Source: Deltaproteobacteria bacterium
GTDB taxonomy: Bacteria; Myxococcota_A; Polyangia; Haliangiales; JADYYK01
NCBI GenBank assembly: GCA_020853705.1
Contig: JADYYK010000146.1
Span: forward strand, 62,001 to 126,000
Direction of reading: 5' to 3'
DNA length: 64,000 nucleotides
In this document: positions 44,012-56,585 of the stretch, piece after piece
How the letters are laid out: each line of letters begins with the position of its first letter
How positions within the stretch are numbered: position 1 is the stretch's first letter
The notes under the pieces: model-generated
Database searches by the model: none
What the model saw: only the letters and a program-made list of their open reading frames with translations
What the model was told of the DNA's origin: nothing
Position numbers and translations under genes: made by a program

Positions 44012-44884
44012 ATGTCCGCCCTCTTCATCCTGCTCGTCACCCTGCTCGCCTCCAGCCCCGCCGCCGCCCGCGACGCTGGAGCCGCCATCCGCGCCCGGCT
44101 GGCCAGCGGGCGCACCGCCTATGCGCAGCAGGAGTATCGAGAGGTCATCCGCACCCTGCGCCCCATCGTGCGCGACCCCGCCGCGACCCGCGCCCAGAAG
44201 GTCGCCGCGCTCGAGCTGGTCGGGCTGTCGATGTTCATCATCGGGCAGACCGACGCCGCGCGCGCCAGCCTCGAGGATCTGCTCGCGCTCGACCCCGACT
44301 ACCTGCTCACCGAACCCAGCGAGTCGCCCAAGCTGCGCAGCTTCTTCGACGACGTCAAGCGCGGCTACCTGCCCGACTTCCGCGGCGGCGGCCAGGCCGC
44401 GCTGGAGCACAGCGCACCCACCGGCGCGGTGGCCGGCCACCGCCTCGAGATGTCCGCCGTCATCACGGCGGGTCGCGCCGGCCCTGATGCCAGCAGCGTG
44501 CGCGGCGTGGTGCTGCGCTGGCGCCGCCGCGGCCTGCTCGAGTATCGCGACGCCGCGATGTCGGCCCGTCGACGCCGGCCCGGCTTCGTCGTGGCCCTGA
44601 CCCCGCCCGCCGATCGGGGCGGCTACATCCTGGAGTACTACCTCGAGGCCCGCGGCCCCGCGGGCGCGGTGGTCGCGCGCGCGGGCGGTCCCGACGCCCC
44701 GCTGTCGCTGCCGGTGCGTGGCGGCACCGGCGCCGTCGCGCGCCCGTGGTACGGGCGCTGGTACATCTGGGCCGGCGCCGCCGCGGTGGGCGCATCGATC
44801 ACGGCCGCCGTGCTCATCTCCGGCGCCGAGTCGGCCCCCGAGGGCAGCCTGCCCCCTGGCTTCGCCAGGACCACGCCCGAGTAG
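44012..44884 (+). CDS. TPR-like envelope protein with C-terminal membrane helix
   Basis: 290 residues. The start at 44012 is preferred because MSALFILLVTLLASSPAAAR is a normal signal peptide; the frame also continues upstream through the hexamer tract to 43742, but a Ser-Cys leader before a signal peptide is unlikely. Residues about 28-110 form two to three helical repeats (GRTAYAQQEYREVIRTLRPIV ... ALELVGLSMFIIGQTDAARASLEDLLALDPDY) like TPRs. A beta-rich part follows, and the C-terminus has a membrane helix (WYIWAGAAAVGASITAAVLIS). No enzymatic motif. Possibly a scaffold of a surface complex. Confidence 0.75.
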   Translation: MSALFILLVTLLASSPAAARDAGAAIRARLASGRTAYAQQEYREVIRTLRPIVRDPAATRAQKVAALELVGLSMFIIGQTDAARASLEDLLALDPDYLLTEPSESPKLRSFFDDVKRGYLPDFRGGGQAALEHSAPTGAVAGHRLEMSAVITAGRAGPDASSVRGVVLRWRRRGLLEYRDAAMSARRRRPGFVVALTPPADRGGYILEYYLEARGPAGAVVARAGGPDAPLSLPVRGGTGAVARPWYGRWYIWAGAAAVGASITAAVLISGAESAPEGSLPPGFARTTPE

Positions 44885-44907
44885 CGCCCGGCTGGTACCC
44901 TCTGGCC

Positions 44908-45876
44908 ATGGCGCTGCGTGACGACCTCACCGCCGCACTGGCGCGCATCCAGGCCCTGGAGCAGGAGCTCGCCGAGACCCGCGCCGAGCTGGCGGCGCTG
45001 CGCCAGGCTCCCGCTCCCTTGGCCCCCGCGCCGAGCACGCCCCGGGCAGCCCCCGCCCGCCAGGCCAGTGGTCCGCTGTGGGACAGCCCCTGGGTCCTCG
45101 GCCTGGCCCGCGCGCCCACGCGTCTGGCCTATGTCGACAAGCTGGGGCCGCCCTGTCTGCGCGTCGTCTCCGAGACCGCGCCGTCGCTCGACCGGGTGCT
45201 CGCGGAGCGCGGCCACGAGACCGCGAACCGGCTGGGGCCGCACCTCGTGGTCCAGCTCGACACCCTGGAGCTGGCCCGCATCGAGTGGCCCGGGGGCGAG
45301 CTGGCCCGCCTGGCGTTGCCGACGCCGCTGGCGGCGCCCGCGCTGCTCGATGGCGACACCGTGCTGTGCGCGACCATGGACGGCCAGCTGCACCGCATCG
45401 ACGCCGCGCGCTGGTCACTGCTCGAGAGCCGTACCCACCAGGGCGGCCAGGAGCTGAAGCGTCTCGGCTTCGACCGCGCCCGCGGCGCGCTGGTCGACGA
45501 GCTGCCCGGCCAGGCCAGCGCCGTGCTGGCCCACCTGCGCAGGCTCGACTGGAGCGTCGACCGTGCGCTGGTCATCGATGGCGGTGCGGTCGCCGCGCTG
45601 TCGCGGCGCTTCGGCGACGACGTGCACTGGGGCCTGGCACGGGTGGGCAGCAACGCCGCTGCGCCGCGCTGGCTGCACGAGGTCGGTCCCGGCATGGCCA
45701 GCAAGCTCGCGCTGGTGGACGGCTGGCTGGTCGGCTTCTCGGCCGCACACCGCGACTCGGTGGTGCTCGACCTCGACACCGGCAGGCGCTGGCTGCGCCT
45801 GCATGGCTTCTGGGAGGACGCGCGCGCCGACGTCCTCGACGACGACGGTGGTCACGTCGCGACGCTGGCGCTCTGA
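44908..45876 (+). CDS. Hypothetical protein with N-terminal coiled coil and propeller-like body
   Basis: 322 residues. The first 33 residues are a heptad-type coiled coil (ALRDDLTAALARIQALEQEL, then AETRAELAALRQ), then a Pro/Ala linker, then about 250 residues with short repeated strands (e.g. APALLDGDTVLCATMDGQLHRIDA; ALVIDGGAVAALSRR; LALVDGWLVGFSAAHRDSVVLDLDTGRRWLRL) which look like a small beta-propeller. No signal, cytoplasmic. Not recognised. Confidence 0.65.
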   Translation: MALRDDLTAALARIQALEQELAETRAELAALRQAPAPLAPAPSTPRAAPARQASGPLWDSPWVLGLARAPTRLAYVDKLGPPCLRVVSETAPSLDRVLAERGHETANRLGPHLVVQLDTLELARIEWPGGELARLALPTPLAAPALLDGDTVLCATMDGQLHRIDAARWSLLESRTHQGGQELKRLGFDRARGALVDELPGQASAVLAHLRRLDWSVDRALVIDGGAVAALSRRFGDDVHWGLARVGSNAAAPRWLHEVGPGMASKLALVDGWLVGFSAAHRDSVVLDLDTGRRWLRLHGFWEDARADVLDDDGGHVATLAL

Positions 45877-45895
45877 GCTCCCGGAAGGCCGCTGT

Positions 45896-46579
45896 TCAGC
45901 GCTTGCGAGCGCGCGCTGGCGCGGCGGCGCCCCCGGCCGCGGCCTTGGCCCTGGCCGTGGCCCTGGCTGGCTTGCGCGGGCTCAGCGACGCCACCAGGGC
46001 ATGCACCAGATCCTCGGTGAACTCCTCGCGCGAGATGAACAGCCCCGCCGCGCGCAGCCGGAGGCACGCCGCCAGCGAGCAGAACAGCACCGCCGCGGTG
46101 CGCATCATGCGGACTGGCAGCAGGGCCGGCGACGGATCGCCCATGTGCGCCACCAGGCGCTGCGTCAGCGCCTGCGCGCCGGGGCCGTTGCCGGCGCGCA
46201 GCCCGGTGATGGGGAAGGTCTGGCTGGAGACCAGCTCGGCGCAGATGCGCAGGTAGTGCGCGCCGCCGTCCTCGTCCTCCAGCTTGGCCACCATGGGCGC
46301 CACCAGCACCCGCACCAGCTGCTCGAGGTCCTCGCGCCCCTCGGCGCGCAGGCGAGCGATGGCGGGCTCGAAGCTGGCGTCGGCCGGGCCCGAGTGGCGC
46401 TCCAGCAGCGCCTCCAGCAGGGCGCGCTTGTCACCGAAGTGGTACAGCGCGGCCGAGTGGTTGCGCTGCCCCGCGGCGGCGGCCAGCTCGCGCAGCGAAA
46501 CGTTGTCGACACCGCGCTCAGCGAACAGCCGCTCGGCGGTACGCAGCATGACCAGCCGGGTGACATCGCGCTTGCTCAC
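45896..46579 (-). CDS. TetR-family transcriptional regulator
   Basis: 227 residues. The N-terminal TetR helix-turn-helix is clear: RLVMLRTAERLFAERGVDNVSLRELAAAAGQRNHSAALYHFGDKRALLEALL. The ligand-binding part is helical; the C-terminus has a basic Ala/Arg/Lys tail (KPARATARAKAAAGGAAAPARARKR). Last gene of the minus-strand group, 29 bp after the lipoprotein gene. Likely a repressor of nearby or fatty-acid-related genes; no operator identified. Confidence 0.93.
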   Translation of the reverse strand: MSKRDVTRLVMLRTAERLFAERGVDNVSLRELAAAAGQRNHSAALYHFGDKRALLEALLERHSGPADASFEPAIARLRAEGREDLEQLVRVLVAPMVAKLEDEDGGAHYLRICAELVSSQTFPITGLRAGNGPGAQALTQRLVAHMGDPSPALLPVRMMRTAAVLFCSLAACLRLRAAGLFISREEFTEDLVHALVASLSPRKPARATARAKAAAGGAAAPARARKR

Positions 46580-46608
46580 AGCCCGAATCTAGCCGATTTC
46601 AGGCCGGC

Positions 46609-46985
46609 TCAGCGCTGCTGCGCGCAGGCGCGCAGCTCCTGGTCGTCCCTGGCGGCGCGCAGACAGAGCACCTGCGCCGCGGTGTACTCGGCCTGGCACT
46701 TGCCCACATAGCGCTCGAACTGCGCCACCAGGGCGGCAGAGACCCCGGCGCGGTCACCGGCGATGACCTGGCGGGCCGCGACCGCGACCGCCCGCGCGGT
46801 CTCCTCGGGCATGCCGGCCGCGCGCGCCTGCGAGACCCCGACGTGAATGAAGGCCTCCTGGCAGGCCTCACGGGTCGGGCGCACGACCCCGGCCTTCTTC
46901 GCGCAGCCTGCGACCAGCGCACCCGACAGCCCCAGCACCAGCGCCAGCGCGCCCGCCAGGGTCCGCGCCACCAGCGCCTGGCGCC

Positions 46986-46989
<4 letters not shown>
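46609..46989 (-). CDS. Small lipoprotein, Cys-containing helical
   Basis: 126 residues. Signal LAGALALVLGLSGALVAGC ends in a lipobox. The mature part is mostly helical and has cysteines in REACQEAFIHVG, YVGKCQAEY, VLCLRAARDD and ELRACAQQ, so two disulfides are plausible. No family recognised. ATG overlaps the stop of the FHA-sigma54 gene by 4 bp. Confidence 0.75.
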
Positions 46990-48473
<1,484 letters not shown>

Positions 48474-48492
48474 AACGCCGGATCCTCCGTGG

Positions 48493-49842
48493 TCAGGGCT
48501 GCACCCGCCCCCGCCTCCGCGCCCGCAGCATACCCCAAAGCCCCAGGCAGCACGCCAGCAGCGCCCCGGCGCCCGTCCCGGCCCCCGCCCCTGAGGGGGC
48601 CCCGGCCCGGCAGCCACACCCGCCGCCCTCCCCCACCATCATGCCGCCGCCGTCCCCGCCCGCGCCGCCGCCATCGCCGCTGCCACCGCCATCCTTGACC
48701 CCGCCGCCGCCATCGCGCAGCGCCGCGTCCGGCCGCGCCGCGTCGGGCACCGCGGCGTCGATGGGCACGGTGTCGCGCACCAGCGCGATCGAGTTGAACT
48801 CGGTGGTGTTCGAGACCACCTGCTTGCACTTCGACGCCGGGTGATAGCCCGCCGCGGTCACCGACACGCACCACAGCCGGGGCCTGAGGCCGGTGAACGA
48901 GTAGCGTCCGCGCTGATCCGCCGGCGTGGCCAGCGTCATCGTGGTCTGCCCGTCGTCCAGGCGCACCGTGGCCGGCGAGATCCCCCTGGTGGCGTCGAAG
49001 ATGTCGCCCTCGCGGATGAAGCCGACCAGCGCCCCCGGGGGCTGCGCGCCATAGACCACGCCGAGGTGGTTGGCCACCGCGCGCTCGACGCCGTCCGACG
49101 GCCGTGACACCAGGCCGCCCTCGCCCTGCACGAACAGCGCGGCCGACCCGCCGCCGTCGAGCAGGAAGCCGTCATCGGCGCCGAACCCCGCCAGCAGCGC
49201 GCCGACCTCGGCCGCGGTCATGCCCGCCGAGGTCGCGCTCCAGCCGTCGACCACCGCCAGCACGAGGCGCGTCCCCGCGCTGTCCAGCCCGACCGCCGCC
49301 CGCGGCGCGCGCACACAGGGGATGGCGTCGGCGTCGCTGCACACGAAGGTCGCCGGCACGCTGCCGGCCTCCAGCACCATGGGCCGCCCCGACACCACCT
49401 GGGTCACGCCCGCCGGCGGGGCCGCCACCACCTCTCCGGCCGGCACCACGCGGGCACGGCGGGTCTGCTGGTCCCACATCAGCATGGCGGCGCGGTCGTC
49501 ATCGGCGCTGCCTGGCCACAGGGTGCCATCGCCCATGGCCAGCCCGGCGGGCCGGTAGCCGGTCGGATCGAACAGGTCGCCGCCGATGGCGACCTGCGCG
49601 CCCACCGCGGCGGCCCACGCCGAGGGCCGCTGGCCGCGCCGGTCGGGCGTGGTGGCGTGCAGCCCGATCTCCGCCGAGGTCAGATCGATGATGACGACAT
49701 GGGCCCGCACCGCCGGGGTGCCCGCGCTGCGCACCACGTGGCGCACCCCCGGGTAGGGGTCGGTGGTGACGTCCACAGCCCGGGCGGGCCGCGCCGCCAC
49801 CAGCGCGACCACAGCCCAGAACCCGCAGATCCAGCGCACCAC
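48493..49842 (-). CDS. Phosphodiester glycosidase-family protein with MYXO-CTERM tail
   Basis: 449 residues. Signal MVRWICGFWAVVALVAARPARA. Residues about 45-270 match the NAGPA-type phosphodiester glycosidase domain (VIIDLTSAEIGLHATTPDRRGQR, GDLFDP, LLDGGGSAALFVQGEGG, SDGVERAVANHLGV), which removes N-acetylglucosamine from phosphodiesters by family. A carboxypeptidase-regulatory-like beta domain follows, then a Gly/Asp/Ser-rich spacer and a MYXO-CTERM-like tail: GGCGCRAGAP, membrane segment, RARRRGR. Surface attachment is expected. 18 bp before the FHA activator start on the same strand. Confidence 0.88.
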   Translation of the reverse strand: MVRWICGFWAVVALVAARPARAVDVTTDPYPGVRHVVRSAGTPAVRAHVVIIDLTSAEIGLHATTPDRRGQRPSAWAAAVGAQVAIGGDLFDPTGYRPAGLAMGDGTLWPGSADDDRAAMLMWDQQTRRARVVPAGEVVAAPPAGVTQVVSGRPMVLEAGSVPATFVCSDADAIPCVRAPRAAVGLDSAGTRLVLAVVDGWSATSAGMTAAEVGALLAGFGADDGFLLDGGGSAALFVQGEGGLVSRPSDGVERAVANHLGVVYGAQPPGALVGFIREGDIFDATRGISPATVRLDDGQTTMTLATPADQRGRYSFTGLRPRLWCVSVTAAGYHPASKCKQVVSNTTEFNSIALVRDTVPIDAAVPDAARPDAALRDGGGGVKDGGGSGDGGGAGGDGGGMMVGEGGGCGCRAGAPSGAGAGTGAGALLACCLGLWGMLRARRRGRVQP

Positions 49843-49878
49843 GGCTCGATCCTACCGTCTCCGCGGACCCTGTGGTAC

Positions 49879-50211
49879 ATGGATCGCATGAGCACCGACG
49901 ACCCCGTCCTCGCGGCCATCGACGCCGACGTCAAGCAGCACAAGATCCTCCTCTACATGAAGGGCACCGCCAGCTTCCCGCAGTGTGGCTTCTCGCAGCG
50001 CGCCGTCGCGGTGCTCAAGTCCCTGGGCAAGCCCTTCGAGACCCGCAACGTGCTGGCCGACCCGGCGCTGCGCGACGGCATCAAGAAGTACTCGAACTGG
50101 CCGACGATTCCGCAGGTCTACATCGGCGGCAAGTTCGTCGGCGGCAGCGACATCGTGCTCGAGATGGCCGAGTCGGGCGAGCTCAAGAAGCTGGTCGACG
50201 AGCTGCCGTGA
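49879..50211 (+). CDS. grxD: Monothiol glutaredoxin, CGFS type
   Basis: 110 residues from the ATG at 49879 (49888 also possible). The active site is CGFS in ASFPQCGFSQRAV, with TIPQVYIGGKFVGGSDI as the glutathione-binding/cis-Pro region. This class binds a glutathione-coordinated [2Fe-2S] cluster and carries iron-sulfur clusters in the cytoplasm. Divergent from the glycosidase gene (36 bp) and ends before a perfect hairpin. Confidence 0.95.
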   Translation: MDRMSTDDPVLAAIDADVKQHKILLYMKGTASFPQCGFSQRAVAVLKSLGKPFETRNVLADPALRDGIKKYSNWPTIPQVYIGGKFVGGSDIVLEMAESGELKKLVDELP

Positions 50212-50245
50212 GCTCGGAGCCGAACTCGGGTCCGGAGCCGGGCTC

Positions 50246-50276
50246 GAGTCTCGAGTAGCTACGCTACTCGAGACTC
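50246..50276. terminator. Perfect 14-bp hairpin between convergent genes
   Basis: GAGTCTCGAGTAGC (50246-50259) and GCTACTCGAGACTC (50263-50276) pair perfectly with a 3-nt loop. It sits between grxD and the opposite-strand PEGA gene; the latter's stop codon (50264-50266) is inside the right arm. Likely a bidirectional terminator; no T-run. Confidence 0.75.
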
Positions 50277-52420
50277 TCGATCCGCACCGTCTCCCCGGCC
50301 CGGATCTTCACCACCTTCTCCTTCTTCTCGGCCTTGGTGCTGAGCACCAGCGTGACCTGGCCCTCGGGCAGCGCCAGCCGGGTCGCGCCCGGGCCGTCGG
50401 AGCCCTTGGGTAGCGCGGTCGCGCCCGGCACCGCCACGTCCACGAAGCCCAGCTGCAGCGACTTCTGCACGTCGTCGCCCTGCTTGATGTCGACCTCGAA
50501 GGCCTGCTGCACCCAGGGGCGCTTGCCGCGCAGCTCGACGCGGTGCTTGCCCTGCTTGAGGGCGTGGTCCTTGAGCGGCACCCGCCCGACCAGCACACCG
50601 TCGACCCAGACCCGCGCCTCGGGGACGTTGCTGTCCACGCTCAGCGCGCCGCCCGGCTCCAGCTTGGCGGCGACCACCTTCCTGGCGCCGGCTTGCACCG
50701 ACACCGTGACCTTCTGCGGCATGTAGCCGGGCAGCTTCATGGTCAGTGTGTAGGCCTGGCCCGACTTGACCAGGTACTCCTTGACCGGCGTCGGCGACGG
50801 CAGCTCGACCGAGTCATTGACGAACACGCTGGCGCCCGGCGGGTCGCTGGTGATCTCCAGGGAGCCGAAGTCGGCCGCCACGCGCAGCGATGACGACATC
50901 ATGATCTCGCTGCCGCCCTCGGGCACCGTCAGCGTCTGCACGTCGTCGACATAGCCGAACTGGCGCACCGTCAGGGTGTGCTCGCTGCCCGGCTCGAGAT
51001 CGCCGAGGTCGACCGGCGTCATGCCGACCTCCTTGTCGTCGATCAGCACCTTGGCCTGGGTCGGGGTCGACCGGATGCGCACGGTGGCGCGCTTGAGCGG
51101 CAGCGCCAGCGCCACCGCGGTGGTCGACCCGGCCTTGACCGTGACCGCCTGCACGGCGTCGGCGTGGCCGGCCATGTGCGCGGTCACGGTGTGGCTGCCC
51201 GCCTCCAGCGACACCTCCAGCCGCGGATCGGCGCGCCCGTGCGAGCTGCCGTCGATCTCGACGGTGGCGCCCGGCGGCGTCGTGGTGATGGCGATGGTGC
51301 CCGCCTTGCTGCGCTTGAGCATGGGGTAGAGCACGATCCCCGCCAGCACCAGCACCAGCGCGACCGCCGCGCCCAGCGCCAGGCGCAGGCCGGTGGACGA
51401 CACCGTGACCTCGGCCTTGGGCTGCGCCGAGCTGCGCCCCGGCCCGACCAGGCGCGCGCCGCCGCTGGACACCAGGCGCCCCGAGGCGTCGATGCGCTCG
51501 TGGAAGGCGCCGAAGTTTTTCAGCTGCACCTTCGGCACGTCGAGCGCGAACGTGCACACGCACTCGGTGGCCACGCCGGGGTACAGGTTGATGATGAACT
51601 GCGAGGTCGAGTTGGCGATGATGTAGAGGCCGAGGCCAGCGCCGCCGGTCTTGCGGTCGATCTGCTTGTCCGACCCGGCGTGCAGACACTTGTCGATGTA
51701 CTTCACGACGGTCTGCTTCTGCAGCGCGCCGAACGAGTCGCGCACCGAGACCGCGAACTGGTTGCCGTCGCAGGCGTACTGGATGACGGCCTTCTGCTCC
51801 ATGCGCAGCGAGATGCGCGTCTTGGTCGGCACCTCGGCGAACATCTGCTTGCCGTCGGCGTCGACCGGCGCGTCGTACAGCGCGTTCATCAGGAGCTCGT
51901 CGATGCACTGCTCGATCGACTCGCGGTACTTGCGGCGCACGCCCATGGCGGCGGCGAAGTCCGACACCGCGGCGATGGCGACCGACTTCTCCTGGTAGTC
52001 GCCGACCAGCATCGAGTACACCCGCACGCCCCAGGGCATGAACTTCTCGAGCCCGAACACATCTCCATACAGGAGGCGCGTGGCCACCCCCGACAGCATC
52101 GTCATGTCGAGGTTCTCGGCGACCAGGCAGTTCGACAGCCGGTCGTCCTTCATCAGGGTGATCATCTTCTCGAGGTCCGAGGTCGGGATGATCGTGATGA
52201 CCTTGACGTCCTTCTTGATGCGGTCGAGCAGCGGTCCGAGCTTGGTGTCGGGGAACTCGGTGACGTGATAGACGATCAGGTCGACGTCCGGCTCCTTCGC
52301 CGACAACTCGTCGAGACTGTTCAGGATTTCGACGGCACCGCCAGCCGCCATCAGGGCAGCCGCGAGCTTCTTCTGGAATGTCTTTTCGGCCGAGACCGCT
52401 ATCACGCGCTTGGAGAGCAT
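50264..52420 (-). CDS. Receiver-like + GHKL ATPase + TM + PEGA-repeat protein
   Basis: 718 residues, ATG at 52420 with GAGGAG upstream. Residues 4-120 have a receiver-like fold, but the position expected for the phospho-acceptor (after DVDLIVYHV) has no Asp, so it is probably a pseudo-receiver. Residues about 150-295 are a GHKL ATPase of the RsbW/histidine-kinase kind: N-box DELLMNALYDAP (174-185), G1 VSVRDSFGAL (D228), G2 TGGAGLGLYII (258-268); no His phosphorylation domain is present. A membrane helix at about 345-367 separates it from four PEGA repeats (from about 374: ITTTPPGATVEIDG, IRSTPTQAKVLIDD, ITSDPPGASVFVND, SVDSNVPEARVWVDG). The C-terminus ends in a beta/charged segment. Expressed from a promoter at 52460-52489. 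Likely a signalling protein that couples an outside matrix-binding part to a cytoplasmic ATPase. Confidence 0.85.
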   Translation of the reverse strand: MLSKRVIAVSAEKTFQKKLAAALMAAGGAVEILNSLDELSAKEPDVDLIVYHVTEFPDTKLGPLLDRIKKDVKVITIIPTSDLEKMITLMKDDRLSNCLVAENLDMTMLSGVATRLLYGDVFGLEKFMPWGVRVYSMLVGDYQEKSVAIAAVSDFAAAMGVRRKYRESIEQCIDELLMNALYDAPVDADGKQMFAEVPTKTRISLRMEQKAVIQYACDGNQFAVSVRDSFGALQKQTVVKYIDKCLHAGSDKQIDRKTGGAGLGLYIIANSTSQFIINLYPGVATECVCTFALDVPKVQLKNFGAFHERIDASGRLVSSGGARLVGPGRSSAQPKAEVTVSSTGLRLALGAAVALVLVLAGIVLYPMLKRSKAGTIAITTTPPGATVEIDGSSHGRADPRLEVSLEAGSHTVTAHMAGHADAVQAVTVKAGSTTAVALALPLKRATVRIRSTPTQAKVLIDDKEVGMTPVDLGDLEPGSEHTLTVRQFGYVDDVQTLTVPEGGSEIMMSSSLRVAADFGSLEITSDPPGASVFVNDSVELPSPTPVKEYLVKSGQAYTLTMKLPGYMPQKVTVSVQAGARKVVAAKLEPGGALSVDSNVPEARVWVDGVLVGRVPLKDHALKQGKHRVELRGKRPWVQQAFEVDIKQGDDVQKSLQLGFVDVAVPGATALPKGSDGPGATRLALPEGQVTLVLSTKAEKKEKVVKIRAGETVRIESLE

Positions 52421-52459
52421 GCGCTCCTCGGACCCCCCTGGATCAGGCCGATTCGCCGT

Positions 52460-52489
52460 AGTTTACGGTGAGTTCGGCCAGCTTGTCAA
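52460..52489 (-). promoter_or_regulatory. Sigma70-type promoter of PEGA gene
   Basis: On the minus strand, TTGACA (52484-52489) is a perfect -35 box, and TAAACT (52460-52465) a -10 box, with 18 nt between. It lies 40 bp upstream of the ATG at 52420, in an unusually A+T-rich stretch for this genome, and the implied leader holds GAGGAG. Confidence 0.6.
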
Positions 52490-52543
52490 AACTCCTGAGG
52501 TAACAAGGGTGAGCCGCGCGACGCGGGGAACAATGTGCCGGGG

Positions 52544-53988
52544 CTAACGCAGCTGGGGCGGGAACAGGTTCTCGTACTGCGTGGTGTCGAAGTAGACACC
52601 CTGCTTGTGCGCGAACGCGTAGGCGCCGAAGGCGTTGACGACGAAGGCCAGCACCAGCAGCGGGACGCCGACGCGCGACAGGATGGGCCGCCCCGACAGC
52701 GCCACCAGCAGGAGCAGGAACACCGTGAAGTCGAGCGAGAAGCGGAAGCCGAACTGCACCCAGCCCGAGTTCTGGTAGAGGAAGATCGGGATGGCGACCG
52801 CGAGCACGGTCAGCCACAGCGCGCGGTGCAGCGCCCCGCGTGAGCGCGGCCACACCGCGAAGAGGAAGATCGGCGTGGTCAGGAGCAGGCTCATGCCGTG
52901 GCCGTGGATCTTGATGTGCGGCAGCTGCTTGGACAGCTGGGGCAGCAAGGTGAAGGCGGCGGCCAGGTTGCGCCCCAGGTAGTGCACGTGGAACAGGCCC
53001 CAGTGCTCGATCTCGGCCTGCTGGCGCGCCACCAGGTAGGAGTGGCCGAACTCGAACGGGCTGCCGAAGCGGACCTGGTTGAACCAGGCCGCGCCCAGGC
53101 CGATGACCAGGATGGGCGCGGCGAACAGGGCCAGATCGCGGGCGATCTTCTTCAGGCCGGCGCGGCCGCCGTGGACACGCCAGGACTCCAGCACCAGCAG
53201 CGGGAACATGAACAGCATCGGGGTGCGGGTCACGAAGGCCACGCCGACGAACAGGCCGGCCAGCAGCGGCCGCCGCGCCCCGACGGCGCACAGCGCATAG
53301 CCGAGCGCGAACAGGACGCCGAAGACGTGGGCGGTGTACCAGACCTGTCCGATGATCGAGCTGTAGAAGAACACCGTGCCCAGCGGCAGCGACAGCGACA
53401 GCACATAGAGCTCGGTCTCGCCTCTGTCGTCGAGGCCGAGCTTCAGCTGCCGGACGCGCCGCAGCAGCAGCAGGAACAGCGCGGGAGCCAGGCCGGCGAA
53501 GAAGATGGTGAAGGCGACGTCGTTGAAGCGGCGCCCGGCGACCGCGACCCCGGGCAGCATGAGCACCGACGGGAACGGCGGGAATGAGACATAGACGCGC
53601 TCGGACTGGCGTGCGATCTCGCCGGCGGCGGGGGTGTCGATCTCGCGCCCGTCGAGGGTGCGGAAGCGGCCCGGCTCGGTGGTCAGGGCGCGGCCGGCGA
53701 TGCGCTCGCCGGAGTTCAGCTGGTAGACGGTGACGCGGGCCCAGTCGTTGTTGTGGCCGGGCGGCGGGGTGACGTCGAGGCGGCCGTGCAGCCAGGCGTC
53801 GGCCAGCACGACGAAGTGCGGGTCGGTCGACTGGCGCTGGGCGCGGCGGCCGCTGGCCAGGAACAGGATGACGACGGTGATGCCGTACAGCGCCAGCGGA
53901 CCGCGAAAGCCGCGGCCCTGGCGCGCGAGGAACGCGTCGCTGTGCTTCTGCCCGCGCTGCAACCAGCCCACGAAGGCGCCCAGCCAGG

Positions 53989-53992
<4 letters not shown>
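52544..53992 (-). CDS. Polytopic GT-C-like membrane protein
   Basis: 482 residues; ATG at 53992 overlaps the previous stop by 4 bp. About ten hydrophobic segments, with a soluble loop (residues ~60-125) that begins TDPHFVVLADAWLHGRLDVTPPP. This layout and the conserved acidic residues in the first loop resemble GT-C type glycosyltransferases that use polyprenyl-phosphate sugars, but no diagnostic DxD is clear. Last gene of the minus-strand GT-C operon. Confidence 0.75.
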
Positions 53993-55772
<1,780 letters not shown>

Positions 55773-55776
<4 letters not shown>

Positions 55777-56585
55777 TCGCGGGCCTCGGCGGCGAAGCAG
55801 ATCAGACGGCGCGGGTCCGTCGCGCTGGCGATGAAGGTCACCTCGGCGGGGCCTGGTGTGGTCGCGACCTCGAAGCGTACCCAGCCGCTGTCCACGCCGA
55901 CGATGGTGGTGGCCACCGGCTTGCCGCCGATGAGCAGCTCGAGCTTGCCGGGGCCGCGGATGTCGCGGCGCGTGAAGACGTCGGCCAGGCCGACGTGGCC
56001 GACCAGCTTGCTGCCGAGGTCGGCGGCGGGCCAGGTCAGCTTGCCGCTGCCGCCAGCGGGCGGCTCGATGCGGATGCACCTGTGCGGAGCGAAGCCGACC
56101 TCCTCCAGGATCGGGCTGGCGCCGGCAGAGGCGCCCTCGCTGCGCGCGGCGGCGAAGGCGGCCACGAAGTCGGTGCGCACCCGGGCTGGAGTCTGCTCCA
56201 GCAGGCGCACCTTCACGCCGCCGTGGCTGCGCGACGAGGCCACGCGTGCGCCGCGGGCGTCGGCCGCGCGCGCGCCGCGGATCGACACCTCCCAGATCCG
56301 CGCGAACCGTGCCGCGTCCATGCGCCCGGCCACGTCGATCGGGATGAGGTCGCCGAGGTGCAGGCGCCCCACCGGGTCGACCCAGCGCGGCGCGAACACG
56401 ATGAGGTCACCGGCCTTCCAGCCGGCGCGCACCTCGGCCTCGGCCGCCGCCCAGTCGGCCTCGGTGGCCACGCGCGCAGGCACCGCCAGGGTGGCGAAGA
56501 CCTCCCACATCGCCAGCACCAGGATGGCCAGCGCGGGGACCATCCCGGCCGCCAGCCTGGCCAGGCCTCTCCAGCGCGCGCTCAC
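55773..56585 (-). CDS. Single-pass membrane protein of the glycan operon, unknown
   Basis: 270 residues from the GTG at 56585 (GTGA overlap with the upstream stop; the frame is open to 56609). One N-terminal helix (AAGMVPALAILVLAMWEVFATL) followed by a periplasmic domain of 220 residues, beta-rich with SRSHGGVKVRLLEQTPARVRTDF and a possible carbohydrate-binding-like half (LVGHVGLADVFTRRDIRGPGKLELLIGG). Not recognised. It is flanked by two GT-C type genes, so it probably works with them. Confidence 0.7.
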
